A stretch of DNA of 64,000 nt from Sediminibacterium sp. FEMGT703S (GCA_002786355.1 PGCO01000013.1:248001-312000); one strand, 5' to 3'; shown: positions 33,690 through 42,248, counted from the first letter of the stretch. Notes: generated by a model from the sequence alone, not told the origin. Numbers and translations are program-made.

Positions 33690-34265
33690 TTATGTAAAGC
33701 TTAAATTATTTGCCATATTCATGGTTTTTTCTAACCCAATGGCTGCAAATGATTCAATTATTTCGCCACATGCCACTATTTTTTGGTTCACCATGCCCTG
33801 CTCTTCGGCTAACCACCTGCCCAAAACAAAGTCTACCTGTCTGCCTTTGGGGAAATTATTGCCGATCCCAAATCGCAGCTTGGGGTATTGGTCGGTGCCT
33901 AGTATAAGTTGGATGTCTTTTAGGCCATTATGCCCAGCATCGCTTCCCGATCCCCTTAGCCTTAGTTTATTCAAGGGCAATGCTAAGTCGTCTACGATGG
34001 TTAAGGTTTGTGGAATATCTATTTTTTCTTTGTCTAACCAGTACTTAAATGCCCTCCCACTCAGGTTCATATAAGTGGTTGGCTTAATGCAGATAAAGGT
34101 TTTACCCTTCCATTTTACTTCGGCTATATCGGCCAGGCGGTCGTTTTTAAAAAACCCATTGTGCTTTCGTACAAATGCATCCAGTACGTCAAAACCAATA
34201 TTGTGTCGAGTATGCTTGTACTCCTCCCCTATATTTCCTAAGCCAATGATTAAAAACTTGTTCAT
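33690..34265 (-). CDS. pth: Peptidyl-tRNA hydrolase
   Basis: From the ATG at 34265 the protein begins MNKFLIIGLGNIGEEY, followed by TRHNIGFDVLDAF with the catalytic histidine, TYMNLSG, VDDLALPLNKLRLRGSGSDAGHNGL and LRFGIG. These are the Pth family motifs, and 191 aa is the normal length. The enzyme frees tRNA from peptidyl-tRNAs dropped from the ribosome. A well-formed promoter sits immediately upstream, giving a very short leader. Confidence 0.96.
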   Translation of the reverse strand: MNKFLIIGLGNIGEEYKHTRHNIGFDVLDAFVRKHNGFFKNDRLADIAEVKWKGKTFICIKPTTYMNLSGRAFKYWLDKEKIDIPQTLTIVDDLALPLNKLRLRGSGSDAGHNGLKDIQLILGTDQYPKLRFGIGNNFPKGRQVDFVLGRWLAEEQGMVNQKIVACGEIIESFAAIGLEKTMNMANNLSFT

Positions 34266-34271
34266 GCTTTG

Positions 34272-34302
34272 CAAAAGTAATGGCTGTTCGCTTCTAAGCC
34301 AA
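34272..34302 (-). promoter_or_regulatory. Promoter of pth
   Basis: Minus strand: TTG at 34302-34300, 20 bases, then TACTTTTG at 34279-34272, matching the Bacteroidota -33 TTG / -7 TAnnTTTG pattern. The start codon follows after only six bases, so the mRNA would be nearly leaderless. Confidence 0.6.
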
Positions 34303-34309
34303 TTTCTAA

Positions 34310-34340
34310 TTGCATATATAATAGGTAATCGGTATATTTG
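34310..34340 (+). promoter_or_regulatory. Promoter of the histidine kinase gene
   Basis: TTG at 34310-34312, 20 bases, then TATATTTG at 34333-34340; the GTG start follows at 34364. It diverges from and partly overlaps the pth promoter. Confidence 0.55.
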
Positions 34341-34363
34341 ACTAGTTATTAATACCCCTCCTC

Positions 34364-35650
34364 GTGATTAGTTTTTTAATAAAGCTCTGGAACGCTATTG
34401 CCAATATTGGCGTTTCTCCAGACTTAGATTTTTTAGAGAAGAAAAAAACGCAGGTCACCAATTTGGTGATCACGCTTGGGTTGCCGCTTTTTTTATATTT
34501 TTCGGTTATCAATTTAATAGATACTCGTTATCTAATGGCTTCCTTCAATTTCTCCATGTTTGCAGGAGGCGTTTTCATTTTAATTACACAGTTTAGACAA
34601 AAATTTCACATAGCTCGTTTTTTTATTATTATCTCTTCCACCGTCATTTTTACTGCCCAATGTTTATTATTTCGCAATGGAAACGAGTTATTATTATTAA
34701 TCAATGTTATTGTTGCCATTATCTATTACACCGAAAAGAAATTCATTTTTGCAATCACAGTGATTAATTTGCTTTGTTTCTTTTGGATCAGGTACGATGC
34801 AGTTTATCACGCTCCCCTTTTCCCTAAAGTACCTGATGGCAGGATTCTTTTTAATGTGGCCACTGCACTCATTTCTTTTGTGATTGCATTACAATATTTC
34901 AAATTTGAACAAATGGCCGCGCAAAAAGCCATTCAACAAAAAAACGCTGAACTAGAAGCTTTAAATAAAACCAAAGAGAAATTATTTTCTATCATCGCAC
35001 ACGATTTGCGATCTCCTATTGGTCAACTAAAAAGTACTTTAGACTTGGTGAATAGAGAATTCATTTCTAAAGAAGAATTTCATGAGCTCTCGCATCATTT
35101 TACCAAACAGATTGATCAGTTGCAAGACAATATGAACAATTTGCTTACCTGGAGCCAAAGCCAATTAAATGGGATTGTTACCAAACCTGAAGCTGTTAAA
35201 GCGTCAACGATTATTCAAGAAGTAATTGATTTATTAAAGCAGCAATGGCAGAGTAAAGAATTGCAAATTGATTTTGAACCTTTTGATGAAATGATTTGGG
35301 TTGATCCAGACCACTTTAAAGTAGTCATGCGCAATTTGCTCTCTAACGCAATCAAATTCAGCAAGAAGAAACACCCTATTGCAATTAGTCATTCTGTTAA
35401 TAACAAAGATCTTTCTATCTCTATTAGAGATACAGGAATGGGTATGTCTAAAGAGCAATTGTCTTTATTATTTACGTCTGAGGAAATCAAGTCTACCCAT
35501 GGTACCGATAAAGAGCGGGGCACTGGTTTAGGCCTTAAACTGTGCAAAGAGTTTCTCGATAAAAACAATGGCGAAATTTGGGCTATTAGCGAACTTGACT
35601 TGGGTAGTACATTCTTCATTACTATCCCCCTTTCTCAATCTCAAGCATAA
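34364..35650 (+). CDS. Membrane sensor histidine kinase
   Basis: The first ~185 residues carry about six hydrophobic membrane segments. A short coiled coil (QQKNAELEALNKTKEK) leads to the HisKA box FSIIAHDLRSPIGQL with the phospho-accepting histidine, then the HATPase domain: N box NLLSNAIKFS, G1 DTGMGMS, G2 GTGLGLKLC. The predicted start is GTG at 34364, since the first ATG would cut into the membrane region. No response regulator gene is adjacent, so it is an orphan kinase. The integral membrane sensor resembles the 7TM/MASE-like kinases frequent in Bacteroidota. The signal sensed is unknown. Confidence 0.9.
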   Translation: MISFLIKLWNAIANIGVSPDLDFLEKKKTQVTNLVITLGLPLFLYFSVINLIDTRYLMASFNFSMFAGGVFILITQFRQKFHIARFFIIISSTVIFTAQCLLFRNGNELLLLINVIVAIIYYTEKKFIFAITVINLLCFFWIRYDAVYHAPLFPKVPDGRILFNVATALISFVIALQYFKFEQMAAQKAIQQKNAELEALNKTKEKLFSIIAHDLRSPIGQLKSTLDLVNREFISKEEFHELSHHFTKQIDQLQDNMNNLLTWSQSQLNGIVTKPEAVKASTIIQEVIDLLKQQWQSKELQIDFEPFDEMIWVDPDHFKVVMRNLLSNAIKFSKKKHPIAISHSVNNKDLSISIRDTGMGMSKEQLSLLFTSEEIKSTHGTDKERGTGLGLKLCKEFLDKNNGEIWAISELDLGSTFFITIPLSQSQA

Positions 35651-35680
35651 AAAAAGTCCCGACTGCAAGCAATCGGGACC
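35648..35680 (-). terminator. Rho-independent terminator of rplY
   Basis: Minus strand: GTCCCGA/TCGGGAC 7-bp stem with a 10-nt loop, followed by seven or more T residues. It ends the rplY transcript and lies just past the convergent kinase stop. Confidence 0.75.
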
Positions 35681-35701
35681 AAACTATCATTAATTGGATA
35701 A

Positions 35702-36292
35702 TTATTTCTTCTTCTCGTCTTTAGCAGCTGTTGCTTCTTCTTGCTTCAACTGACGAGTCATCACTACTGATGCAATTGGAATACGTGGTGAGTTTAAGAT
35801 TTCAATATTTGGCGTCTTAACATCTTCTACACGAATATTTCCGTTCAACTCTAAGTTGGTAATATCTACTTCGATAGTTGAAGTTAAATCCTTAGGTAAA
35901 GCTTTAATTTTTAAAGACTTCATCTTGGTTACTAACTTACCACCACCTTTAACACCAACTGAAGTACCAGTAAACTTCAAAGGTAATGTTGCAATTACTT
36001 TTTTGTTGTCTACTAATTCTAATAAGTCTACGTGGATTAAGCTGTCTGATACTTTATCAAACTGTAGGTCTTTCAAAATACACTTGTATTTTTTTCCACC
36101 TACTGAAACTTCTGCCAATTGGAATTCACCAGTGTATACTAATGGCTTAAAGGCCTTAGCTGGAGCATAGAAATTAATCTCCTCCGCACCCCCGTAAATT
36201 ACACCTGGCACGTTTTCTTGAGAGCGAATCTGGCGGGCGGCTTTTTTGCCATGTTCGGTCCTCAGAACACCTTCGATTGTAATTGTATTCAT
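35702..36292 (-). CDS. rplY: Ribosomal protein bL25 (CTC/TL5 family)
   Basis: The product begins MNTITIEGVLRTEHGKKAARQIR and continues VPGVIYGG, LKDLQFDKVSDSLIHVDL and LPLKFTGTSVGVKGGG, typical of the two-domain L25/CTC form that binds 5S rRNA. The length, 196 aa, fits the long CTC type. The lysine-rich tail is typical. It lies 37 bp after prs, and TACTTTTG at 36320-36313 could give it its own promoter. The pairing of rplY with prs (and nearby pth) is a common gene order. Confidence 0.95.
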   Translation of the reverse strand: MNTITIEGVLRTEHGKKAARQIRSQENVPGVIYGGAEEINFYAPAKAFKPLVYTGEFQLAEVSVGGKKYKCILKDLQFDKVSDSLIHVDLLELVDNKKVIATLPLKFTGTSVGVKGGGKLVTKMKSLKIKALPKDLTSTIEVDITNLELNGNIRVEDVKTPNIEILNSPRIPIASVVMTRQLKQEEATAAKDEKKK

Positions 36293-36329
36293 TTTTTTAT
36301 TTTTTTGGACTGCAAAAGTAAGGAAAATC

Positions 36330-37286
36330 TTACTTATTACGGCCTTTTAACTGAGAATGAATGAAAAGACTGGTAATACTCTTGTTTTCATAGGCATTTC
36401 GGATGGCGATAGCGAACAAATCAGCCACTGAAATAGACTTGATTTTAGCCGATTCCTTCTTCAATGGAATGGTATCGCATACTACCAATTCTTCTAACAC
36501 GCTATTTTCAATGTTTTCGTAGGCGTTTCCGCTTAAAACTGGGTGTGTAATCAAGGCACGTACACTTCTTGCTCCTTTTTCTTTGAGCAAGCCCGCAGCC
36601 TTTGCTAGGGTTCCGCCTGTGTCGCAGATATCATCCACCAACACAATGTCTTTTCCTGTAACGTCTCCAATCACCACCATACTGGCTATTTCATTGGCTC
36701 TTTTGCGGTGTTTATCGCATATCACCATTTCTGCATTAAAATAGCTGGCTATTTCGCGTACGCGATTGGTACTGCCTACGTCTGGTGCTGCAAATGCTAA
36801 ATTCTCGAGCTTTAATTGCTCGATATAGGGGATAAAGATTGCTGAACTGTCTAAATGATCTACTGGCACATCAAAGAACCCTTGTATTTGGGCTGCGTGT
36901 AGATCCATCGTAATGATTCTATCTGCGCCTGCTGCCTCTAATAATGTGGCAATCAATTTAGCACCAATAGCTACTCTGGGTTTGTCTTTACGATCTTGGC
37001 GGGCAAATCCATAATATGGAATTACTGCAATTACTTTGTAGGCACTTGCTCGCTTGGCTGCATCAATCATCAACAATAATTCCATCAAGTTATCGGTGGG
37101 AGCATATGTGCTTTGCACTAAAAAAACATAATCTCCGCGGATACTCTCTAGAAATACGGGTTGAAATTCTCCGTCGCTGAATTTTTGGATATTGATCTTA
37201 CCAATGGTGGCTCCAAAACGCTGGGCTATTTTCTCGGCCAATTTTTGCGAACCTGTACCAGAAAAAATTTTAACAGAAGGATTCAT
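36330..37286 (-). CDS. prs: Ribose-phosphate pyrophosphokinase
   Basis: Starts MNPSVKIFSGTGSQKLAEKIA at 37286. Contains FSDGEFQP, YYGFARQDRKDKPR, TMDLHAAQIQGFFD and the PRPP loop DIVLVDDICDTGGTLAKAA. It makes PRPP from ribose 5-phosphate and ATP for purine, pyrimidine, histidine and NAD synthesis. At 318 aa it has normal length. A TACCTTTG -7 element lies 18 bases before the ATG. Confidence 0.97.
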   Translation of the reverse strand: MNPSVKIFSGTGSQKLAEKIAQRFGATIGKINIQKFSDGEFQPVFLESIRGDYVFLVQSTYAPTDNLMELLLMIDAAKRASAYKVIAVIPYYGFARQDRKDKPRVAIGAKLIATLLEAAGADRIITMDLHAAQIQGFFDVPVDHLDSSAIFIPYIEQLKLENLAFAAPDVGSTNRVREIASYFNAEMVICDKHRKRANEIASMVVIGDVTGKDIVLVDDICDTGGTLAKAAGLLKEKGARSVRALITHPVLSGNAYENIENSVLEELVVCDTIPLKKESAKIKSISVADLFAIAIRNAYENKSITSLFIHSQLKGRNK

Positions 37287-37304
37287 ATAATTGTGGGTAA
37301 GGCG

Positions 37305-37312
37305 CAAAGGTA
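37305..37312 (-). promoter_or_regulatory. Candidate -7 element of prs
   Basis: TACCTTTG on the minus strand, matching TAnnTTTG, 18 bases before the prs start codon. No convincing -33 TTG was found at the expected distance. Confidence 0.4.
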
Positions 37313-37360
37313 TTTAATTCAAAATGGTTTTTGTATTTTGATTTAACTAATGTTTATATT

Positions 37361-38050
37361 ATGAGGAAATTTTCTATTAAGGATTGGGCGGTGGATGACC
37401 AACCGCGCAAGAAGCTGATGCAGAACGGTTCTTCGTCGTTGTCTAATGCTGAATTACTCACCATTTTAATTAATTCGGGCAATGCTTTTTTAAGTGCCAA
37501 TGATATTGCCAAACATTTATTAAATGCCACCGAAAACAGTTTACATAAACTAGCCACTTTAAGTGTAAAAGAGATGGTAAACTTAAAAATAAAAGGGTTA
37601 GGCGAAGCCAAAGCCATTGCCATTGCGGCTTCCCTTGAATTGGGCATTCGTAGACAATCGGATACCATCCAAAGAAAACAAGTTAGTAGTAGCAAAGACG
37701 TGGCTTCTTATTTGCAAGCCAGCATGCAATATTTGCAAAGAGAAGTTTTTGCCATTGTTCTCTTAAATAGGGCCAATCGAATCATCCACTTCGAAATTGT
37801 GAGCGAAGGGGGCATCACTGGTACAGTGGCCGACCCGCGTATCATTTTAAAGCGGGCTTTAGAGTATAATGCCACTGGGATTATTCTATGTCATAACCAC
37901 CCCAGCGGCAATCTTAAACCCAGCCAAGCAGACGAAATGTTGACGCGTAAAATAAAAAATGCCGCTGCTTTTTTAGATATTTTAGTGACGGATCATATTA
38001 TTGTGAGTCATGAGGGGTATTTCAGTTTTGCGGATGAGGGAATGCTTTAA
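37361..38050 (+). CDS. radC: RadC family JAMM/MPN+ protein
   Basis: From the ATG at 37361 (MRKFSIKDWAVDDQPRKKL) the N-terminal half has the UPF0758 helix-hairpin-helix region (LKIKGLGEAKAIAIAAS) and the C-terminal half the JAMM metal site: EIVSEGG, then ILCHNHPSGNLKPSQADEMLT. All metal ligands (E, H, H, D) are present. Despite its name, a role in recombination is not established. It is divergent from prs and is followed by a long inverted repeat. Confidence 0.93.
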   Translation: MRKFSIKDWAVDDQPRKKLMQNGSSSLSNAELLTILINSGNAFLSANDIAKHLLNATENSLHKLATLSVKEMVNLKIKGLGEAKAIAIAASLELGIRRQSDTIQRKQVSSSKDVASYLQASMQYLQREVFAIVLLNRANRIIHFEIVSEGGITGTVADPRIILKRALEYNATGIILCHNHPSGNLKPSQADEMLTRKIKNAAAFLDILVTDHIIVSHEGYFSFADEGML

Positions 38051-38065
38051 ACCATTTATGTATTA

Positions 38066-38167
38066 TTTAAAAAGTTGCTTCACTCGCGGCCCAGAAACGC
38101 AAGTATTAAACTCAAAGCCTCACTATTCTCTGCGTTTCTGAAATGCTCGCTCTCGCAACTTTTTAAA
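38066..38167. repeat. Long REP-like inverted repeat after radC
   Basis: Left arm 38066-38101 and right arm 38131-38167 pair over their outer 13 bases (TTTAAAAAGTTGC) and inner 10 bases (CAGAAACGCA), with a ragged middle and a 29-nt loop. It may terminate radC transcription. The right arm belongs to a repeat family recurring at 38201, 38268 and 41684-41799. Confidence 0.6.
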
Positions 38168-38200
38168 TTATATATACACCAAATTAAATATCATTTTTCT

Positions 38201-38295
38201 CAGCAATCCTGAAATGCTCGTTCTCGCAGGTTTTTGAATGATGATGCACAGTAATTTTCTTAAGGAGCTATTTCTGAAATGCTCGTTTGAGCTTT
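38201..38295. repeat. Two further REP-like half-sites
   Basis: CAGCAATCCTGAAATGCTCG at 38201-38220 (followed by TTCTCGCA) and TTTCTGAAATGCTCG at 38271-38285 repeat the core of the right arm above. They fill the gap before the adenosine deaminase stop codon. Confidence 0.55.
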
Positions 38296-38299
38296 TGTA

Positions 38300-39340
38300 C
38301 TAATAGGATGAGTCTATTAATTTGGAAATCTTTTTCTTAACATCTTCTGTAGCAAATGAATGTTTGATTGCTTCTAGGTTACACTTTTTAAAATGTGCTA
38401 AATCCCATTTGAAAACCTGATTTAGCAGATGATATTCTGAGCTTAGCGTAACATTTGAAATTGTTTTTGCATCAGTATTCACACTCATTGATACCCCATG
38501 CTTATATATCTTATCAATTGGGTGATTTTCAATTTTATCCACCACATTTGTTTGAACATTACTTGTAGGGCAAACTTCAAGATGTATATCATTCTTTTTT
38601 AAATAATTCAGCAGATTAATGTCTTCTACACTTCTAACTCCGTGTCCAATTCTTTGTGGTTTAAAATTCCTTAATGTCTCCCATACACTTTCTGCACCCT
38701 TTGCTTCTCCTGCGTGTGCAGTGCATTTTATTTTATTCTGATTTGCAAAATCAAATGCTTTAATATGATTATTGATTGGAAATCCAGCCTCATCAGCTGC
38801 AATATCAAATCCAACTACATATGTTCCTTTAAACTTTTTTACCAATTCTGCAGTTTCCATACTTTGGGCTTCACTATAATGCCTTAAAGTGCATAAAATA
38901 ATTCCTGCTTCTACTCCATACTCTTTAATCCCTTCTTCGGTAGCCGCATTCACTATTGCCACCACTTCTGTGGGTGTTAATCCTTTCATGGTATGCTGCA
39001 AAGGTGCAAATCTAATTTCTGCATAAACGATATTATCTTTTTTAAGCTGTTTGAATAAATCTAATGTTACTATTCTCAATTGCTCTTTCGTCTGCATCAG
39101 TTCAAATCCCTTGATTGCTCTTGTGATATAATCAGCTAGATCTGTACATTTTGGGGGTGCTATAAATGATTCATTATACTCAGCTTGTGTAATGGCGGGC
39201 TTTAATTGTTTAACACAATCAAAGCTCAATGAACAATCTAAATGCAAATGCAATTCTACTTTTGGAAGCTTAGCGTATGCATTTTGTGCAATGGAACTAT
39301 TTAATGAACACATAAGTATAATAGTTAGTAAATGCTTCAT
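38300..39340 (-). CDS. add: Secreted adenosine deaminase
   Basis: From the ATG at 39340 the protein starts with a signal peptide, MKHLLTIILMCSLNSSIAQ, so it should be exported, unlike the usual cytoplasmic enzyme. Catalytic motifs follow: KVELHLHLD (two zinc histidines), CTAHAGE (third histidine and glutamate), RIGHGVRS and SVNTDAKTI. The final motif is NTDD in many family members; here the second aspartate is alanine. The length (346 aa) is normal. It deaminates adenosine or deoxyadenosine to inosine, here probably scavenging extracellular nucleosides. It is divergent from the Crp-like gene, with a palindrome in between. Confidence 0.88.
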   Translation of the reverse strand: MKHLLTIILMCSLNSSIAQNAYAKLPKVELHLHLDCSLSFDCVKQLKPAITQAEYNESFIAPPKCTDLADYITRAIKGFELMQTKEQLRIVTLDLFKQLKKDNIVYAEIRFAPLQHTMKGLTPTEVVAIVNAATEEGIKEYGVEAGIILCTLRHYSEAQSMETAELVKKFKGTYVVGFDIAADEAGFPINNHIKAFDFANQNKIKCTAHAGEAKGAESVWETLRNFKPQRIGHGVRSVEDINLLNYLKKNDIHLEVCPTSNVQTNVVDKIENHPIDKIYKHGVSMSVNTDAKTISNVTLSSEYHLLNQVFKWDLAHFKKCNLEAIKHSFATEDVKKKISKLIDSSY

Positions 39341-39386
39341 AAGTGACTTATCTAAAAACAAAGCTATTAGTATAGTTTTAAAATAA

Positions 39387-39404
39387 ATAGGACATTTGTC
39401 CTAT
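39387..39404. promoter_or_regulatory. Perfect palindrome over the start of the Crp-like gene
   Basis: ATAGGACATTTGTCCTAT: 8-bp arms with a 2-nt centre, whose last two bases are the first bases of the Crp-like ATG. The size and symmetry fit a dimeric Crp/Fnr operator and suggest autoregulation and possibly control of the divergent add gene. Confidence 0.5.
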
Positions 39405-39987
39405 GATACTTACTAATAAACAAATTCTTGAGTTTCTTGATGATAATTATGGAAAGGAGCAACAATTTGTACAACTTGTTTCTTTTAAAAAGAATAAAAA
39501 TATTGTGGATCAAGGAAAGCCAAATAGGTTCGTTTATGTCATCAAAGAAGGTATTATAAAATGCTCCATTACAGAAGAAAATAATAAATCTTACACCTTA
39601 GAATTTTTAGGTGTGGGTGAAATCATTGGTGAAATAGAAACCCTTTTAAAATGTAAAAATCTTGCAACCATTAAATCATTAACTGATTGTGTATTATATA
39701 AAATTGAAATTGATTTTTTCAATAAGCAATTACTAAATGAACCTCATTTTAATCATTTATTGATGGTAGAACTTGCAAGAAGATTACAAAAAACTGCAGC
39801 ACGAGCTTCTAGTCAGCAACTTAACACACTACAGATTTCTTTACAAAATCTACTAATCTTACTCGATGAACAAAAGGTGAATTTTAAAAAGAGTGACTTA
39901 GCAGAATATCTAGGTATTACTGTACGAAGCTTAAACAGGGAATTGAAGAATGTTTTATTCCCTTCTAAATGTATAAATCTTTCCTGA
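39403..39987 (+). CDS. Crp/Fnr-type regulator with shortened C-terminus
   Basis: The N-terminal ~120 residues are a cyclic-nucleotide-binding beta-barrel (VIKEGIIKCSI, EFLGVGEIIGEIE), followed by the dimer helix (MVELARRLQKTAARAS) and the start of a winged helix-turn-helix: FKKSDLAEYLGITVRSLNREL. Family members normally continue after this recognition helix with ~20 residues forming the wing. Here the chain ends NVLFPSKCINLS, so the wing is missing or altered. The last 33 bases overlap the end of the convergent serine hydrolase gene, suggesting the tail was replaced by rearrangement or a frameshift. It may still bind the palindrome at its own start. Confidence 0.8.
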   Translation: MILTNKQILEFLDDNYGKEQQFVQLVSFKKNKNIVDQGKPNRFVYVIKEGIIKCSITEENNKSYTLEFLGVGEIIGEIETLLKCKNLATIKSLTDCVLYKIEIDFFNKQLLNEPHFNHLLMVELARRLQKTAARASSQQLNTLQISLQNLLILLDEQKVNFKKSDLAEYLGITVRSLNRELKNVLFPSKCINLS

Positions 39988-41403
39988 CTGCTTTAGAATC
40001 ATTGTTTTTTCTTGTAGGTTAAACACTAAGACTATTCCTTCGTCTTCATAATTGAATTGATTTTTCTCAATTGCCTGTAGTGCGAAAGGTACTTGTCCGG
40101 TTGCCTCTGCAATAAGGTTCAACTCATTTCTGGTAATCTTAATATTTATAGGTAATTCTTTACTTGAATAGGTCCCAATGTATTGATCTAAGTCTTGTGG
40201 AGTTAATTTGATTAGATGACTAATTGGTGGTGGAATATAATTATACGGAATATAGTTCTGCCATCGCCAAGGTGTGAATTTATCTCCAATACTGTATTCT
40301 AATAATTCTTTAAATATACTTTCCCCGTTGTCGTTGTTTGTCATAATTACAATTGCAATTTTTTTATCAGGAAAACATATTGAATAATGTCCCCAGCCAT
40401 CGTCATGTCCTTCTTTAAAAAAGGCTCTACCAAAAGGAGTAAAAAATGTTCCAACTCCCAAACCATATCCTAATTGAATTTCATCGTTTTCTGTTCCATC
40501 TATTTGTGCAAGAGGTCCAAATTGTCTTCTAGACTTTATACTAATCTGCTTGCTTGTCATTTCTCTAAATACACTTTTATCTATACCCCTGCTGTTAATT
40601 AATGCAGTATAAAATTTTAAAAAGTCTTCAAATGTTGTACTCATTGAGCCGCCGGAACTTGCTTCCTTCCACTTCATCAATTCGTAAGGTTCTCCTTTTA
40701 CATTATGACCATAAGCAATTTTGTCATTGAATCTAGTTTGCCAAACTTGGCTGGTATTTTCCATCTTTAAAGGTTTAAATACCCTTTCTTGAGAAATTGT
40801 TTCATAATCTTTCCCTGTAATTTGTTCCATAACAAATTGCAGTAAATAAAGTCCCTCCCCAGAATAAGCATATCGAGTTCCTGGATCAAACTTTATTTTG
40901 AGTTTTTTATCCGCTTCAAACCAACGCCAATTGGGAAATCCTGTTGTATGTGTAAGACAAATTCTTGCAGTAATTTTCTCGTAGCGTTTATCCGTTTTAA
41001 GGTCATGATATCCACGTCTAAAACCATTGATGATATAATCGGGCAATGGCTTATTTAAATATTCAACAAGTGGTTTATCAAGGTCAATTAGTTTTTCTTG
41101 AATGAATTGCATAGCTATATATGCAAATACAGTTTTAGCAAATGATGCTGCATATAAAACGGATGATTTCTCTAAAGGAATATTTTTGGGAACATTGGCA
41201 AGTCCATAGGTTTTACTAAAAATAGCTTTATTGTTGTTGAAAACTGAAACTGCAACGCCCGTAACATTAGCAGATTTCATTAAGTTCTCAATTTTTGCAT
41301 TCAAGCTATCTGCAGAATATTGAGTACCGTCAATCCTTTTAATTGATTGTCCCAATAAATAGGTTGATACTAATAAAAAAAATATTAATAAATACGTTTT
41401 CAT
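39955..41403 (-). CDS. Secreted serine hydrolase, class C beta-lactamase fold
   Basis: A signal peptide (MKTYLLIFFLLVSTYLLG) is followed by a beta-lactamase/transpeptidase domain: ASFAKTV is the SxxK catalytic motif, YAYSGEG stands at the YxN position, and a later GHDDGWGHYSI occupies the KTG-box region. The C-terminal ~100 residues form a separate beta-rich domain (DLDQYIGTYSSKELPI), as in many esterase-like members. Such proteins are usually peptidases or esterases rather than antibiotic-hydrolysing enzymes. Its length of 482 aa is typical. It converges on the Crp-like gene with a 33-bp overlap. Confidence 0.85.
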   Translation of the reverse strand: MKTYLLIFFLLVSTYLLGQSIKRIDGTQYSADSLNAKIENLMKSANVTGVAVSVFNNNKAIFSKTYGLANVPKNIPLEKSSVLYAASFAKTVFAYIAMQFIQEKLIDLDKPLVEYLNKPLPDYIINGFRRGYHDLKTDKRYEKITARICLTHTTGFPNWRWFEADKKLKIKFDPGTRYAYSGEGLYLLQFVMEQITGKDYETISQERVFKPLKMENTSQVWQTRFNDKIAYGHNVKGEPYELMKWKEASSGGSMSTTFEDFLKFYTALINSRGIDKSVFREMTSKQISIKSRRQFGPLAQIDGTENDEIQLGYGLGVGTFFTPFGRAFFKEGHDDGWGHYSICFPDKKIAIVIMTNNDNGESIFKELLEYSIGDKFTPWRWQNYIPYNYIPPPISHLIKLTPQDLDQYIGTYSSKELPINIKITRNELNLIAEATGQVPFALQAIEKNQFNYEDEGIVLVFNLQEKTMILKQSGKIYTFRRE

Positions 41404-41683
41404 TTAAGAAGACTTAATTAATCCCTAAATCATAGGTTATTAAAGTTAAGGGTTGAAATTTAGGAACGAAAAAAATATAGGTATTTATAAATGTGAAAGA
41501 GGAGTGTATTTCAAGCACTACTTATGAAATACGAAATATGCAAAACCAAGCATAAGTAATCTTACAAAATACGATAATAATGGGGTGCTTGAAAAAACAC
41601 CGAGAGAACATTTTATAAATACCGTTCAATAATTTTTGAGTGAGGCGTAAGCATTAATAAAAATTGAAATGGAAAGTAGAAAG
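41404..41683. other. Non-coding stretch upstream of the serine hydrolase
   Basis: No gene or RNA is recognised. Together with the following repeat it forms a 418-bp gap. It should contain the hydrolase promoter. Confidence 0.35.
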
Positions 41684-41799
41684 AGTTTCAAAAAAGATGT
41701 GTAGTGAGCATTTCAGGATTGCTGAACGATGATTACCTAAATTGATAGGATTATAATTCAAGCAATACTGGGTAGCGAACGAAACAACTTTTTTGAAAC
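41684..41799. repeat. REP-like inverted repeat, 41.7 kb copy
   Basis: Left arm 41684-41726 and right arm 41757-41799 pair at their outer (GTTTCAAAAAAG) and inner ends, with a ragged middle, as after radC. The left arm contains GAGCATTTCAGGATTGCTGA, the reverse complement of the core at 38201-38220. Confidence 0.6.
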
Positions 41800-41821
41800 A
41801 GTTACTATTTAAAACAAGATG

Positions 41822-42130
41822 TTATGCTTGCGCAGTAGGACCTCCAAAATGCATCGGAATTTCAATCTGCTCCAAATCTTGAATAGGACCATTTGCTTCT
41901 TCAAAACGAGCAATATTTTCTTCTAAGGCTTTCATGAAACGCTTGGCATGCATGGGAGTGAAAATGATACGAGACTTCACTTTGCTTTTAGGAGTGCCAG
42001 GCATTACGTTTACAAAATCGATTACAAACTCTGCATTACTATGGGTAATGATGGCGAGGTTGGCATAAGCACCTTCTGCTACTTCTTCTGATATTTCTAT
42101 ATTCAACTGATTGTTGGCTTGCTGATCCAT
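41822..42130 (-). CDS. DUF3467 family protein
   Basis: From the ATG at 42130 it is a 102-aa protein, MDQQANNQLNIEISEEVAEGAYANLAIITHS, with FVIDFVNVMPG and KSRIIFTPMHAKRFMKALEENI. This is the compact DUF3467 pattern, conserved in Bacteroidota and other bacteria, function unknown. An upstream in-frame extension to 42184 reads poorly and was excluded. It lies downstream of the SusCD operon behind a terminator. Confidence 0.85.
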   Translation of the reverse strand: MDQQANNQLNIEISEEVAEGAYANLAIITHSNAEFVIDFVNVMPGTPKSKVKSRIIFTPMHAKRFMKALEENIARFEEANGPIQDLEQIEIPMHFGGPTAQA

Positions 42131-42181
42131 ACATGAATTTTGAATGCCAAAAGTAGGGTTTATAACCCTGATTTCCATATA

Positions 42182-42217
42182 CAAAAAGAAAGGGGCCCGT
42201 AAGAATACAGGCCCCCC
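42182..42217 (-). terminator. Terminator of the SusCD operon
   Basis: Minus strand: GGGGCC/GGCCCC stem (42192-42197 and 42210-42215) followed by a T-rich run (CTTTCTTTTTGT). It lies 33-60 bp past the SusD stop. Confidence 0.65.
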
Positions 42218-42248
42218 ATGAGAATTAAAACTGAGAATGAAAAACTAA

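Noticed and set aside
38300..39340. NTDA in place of NTDD in adenosine deaminase as a sign of inactivity
   Set aside because: The first aspartate, the three zinc histidines and the catalytic glutamate remain, and I recall other bacterial adenosine deaminases with NTD followed by a non-Asp residue.
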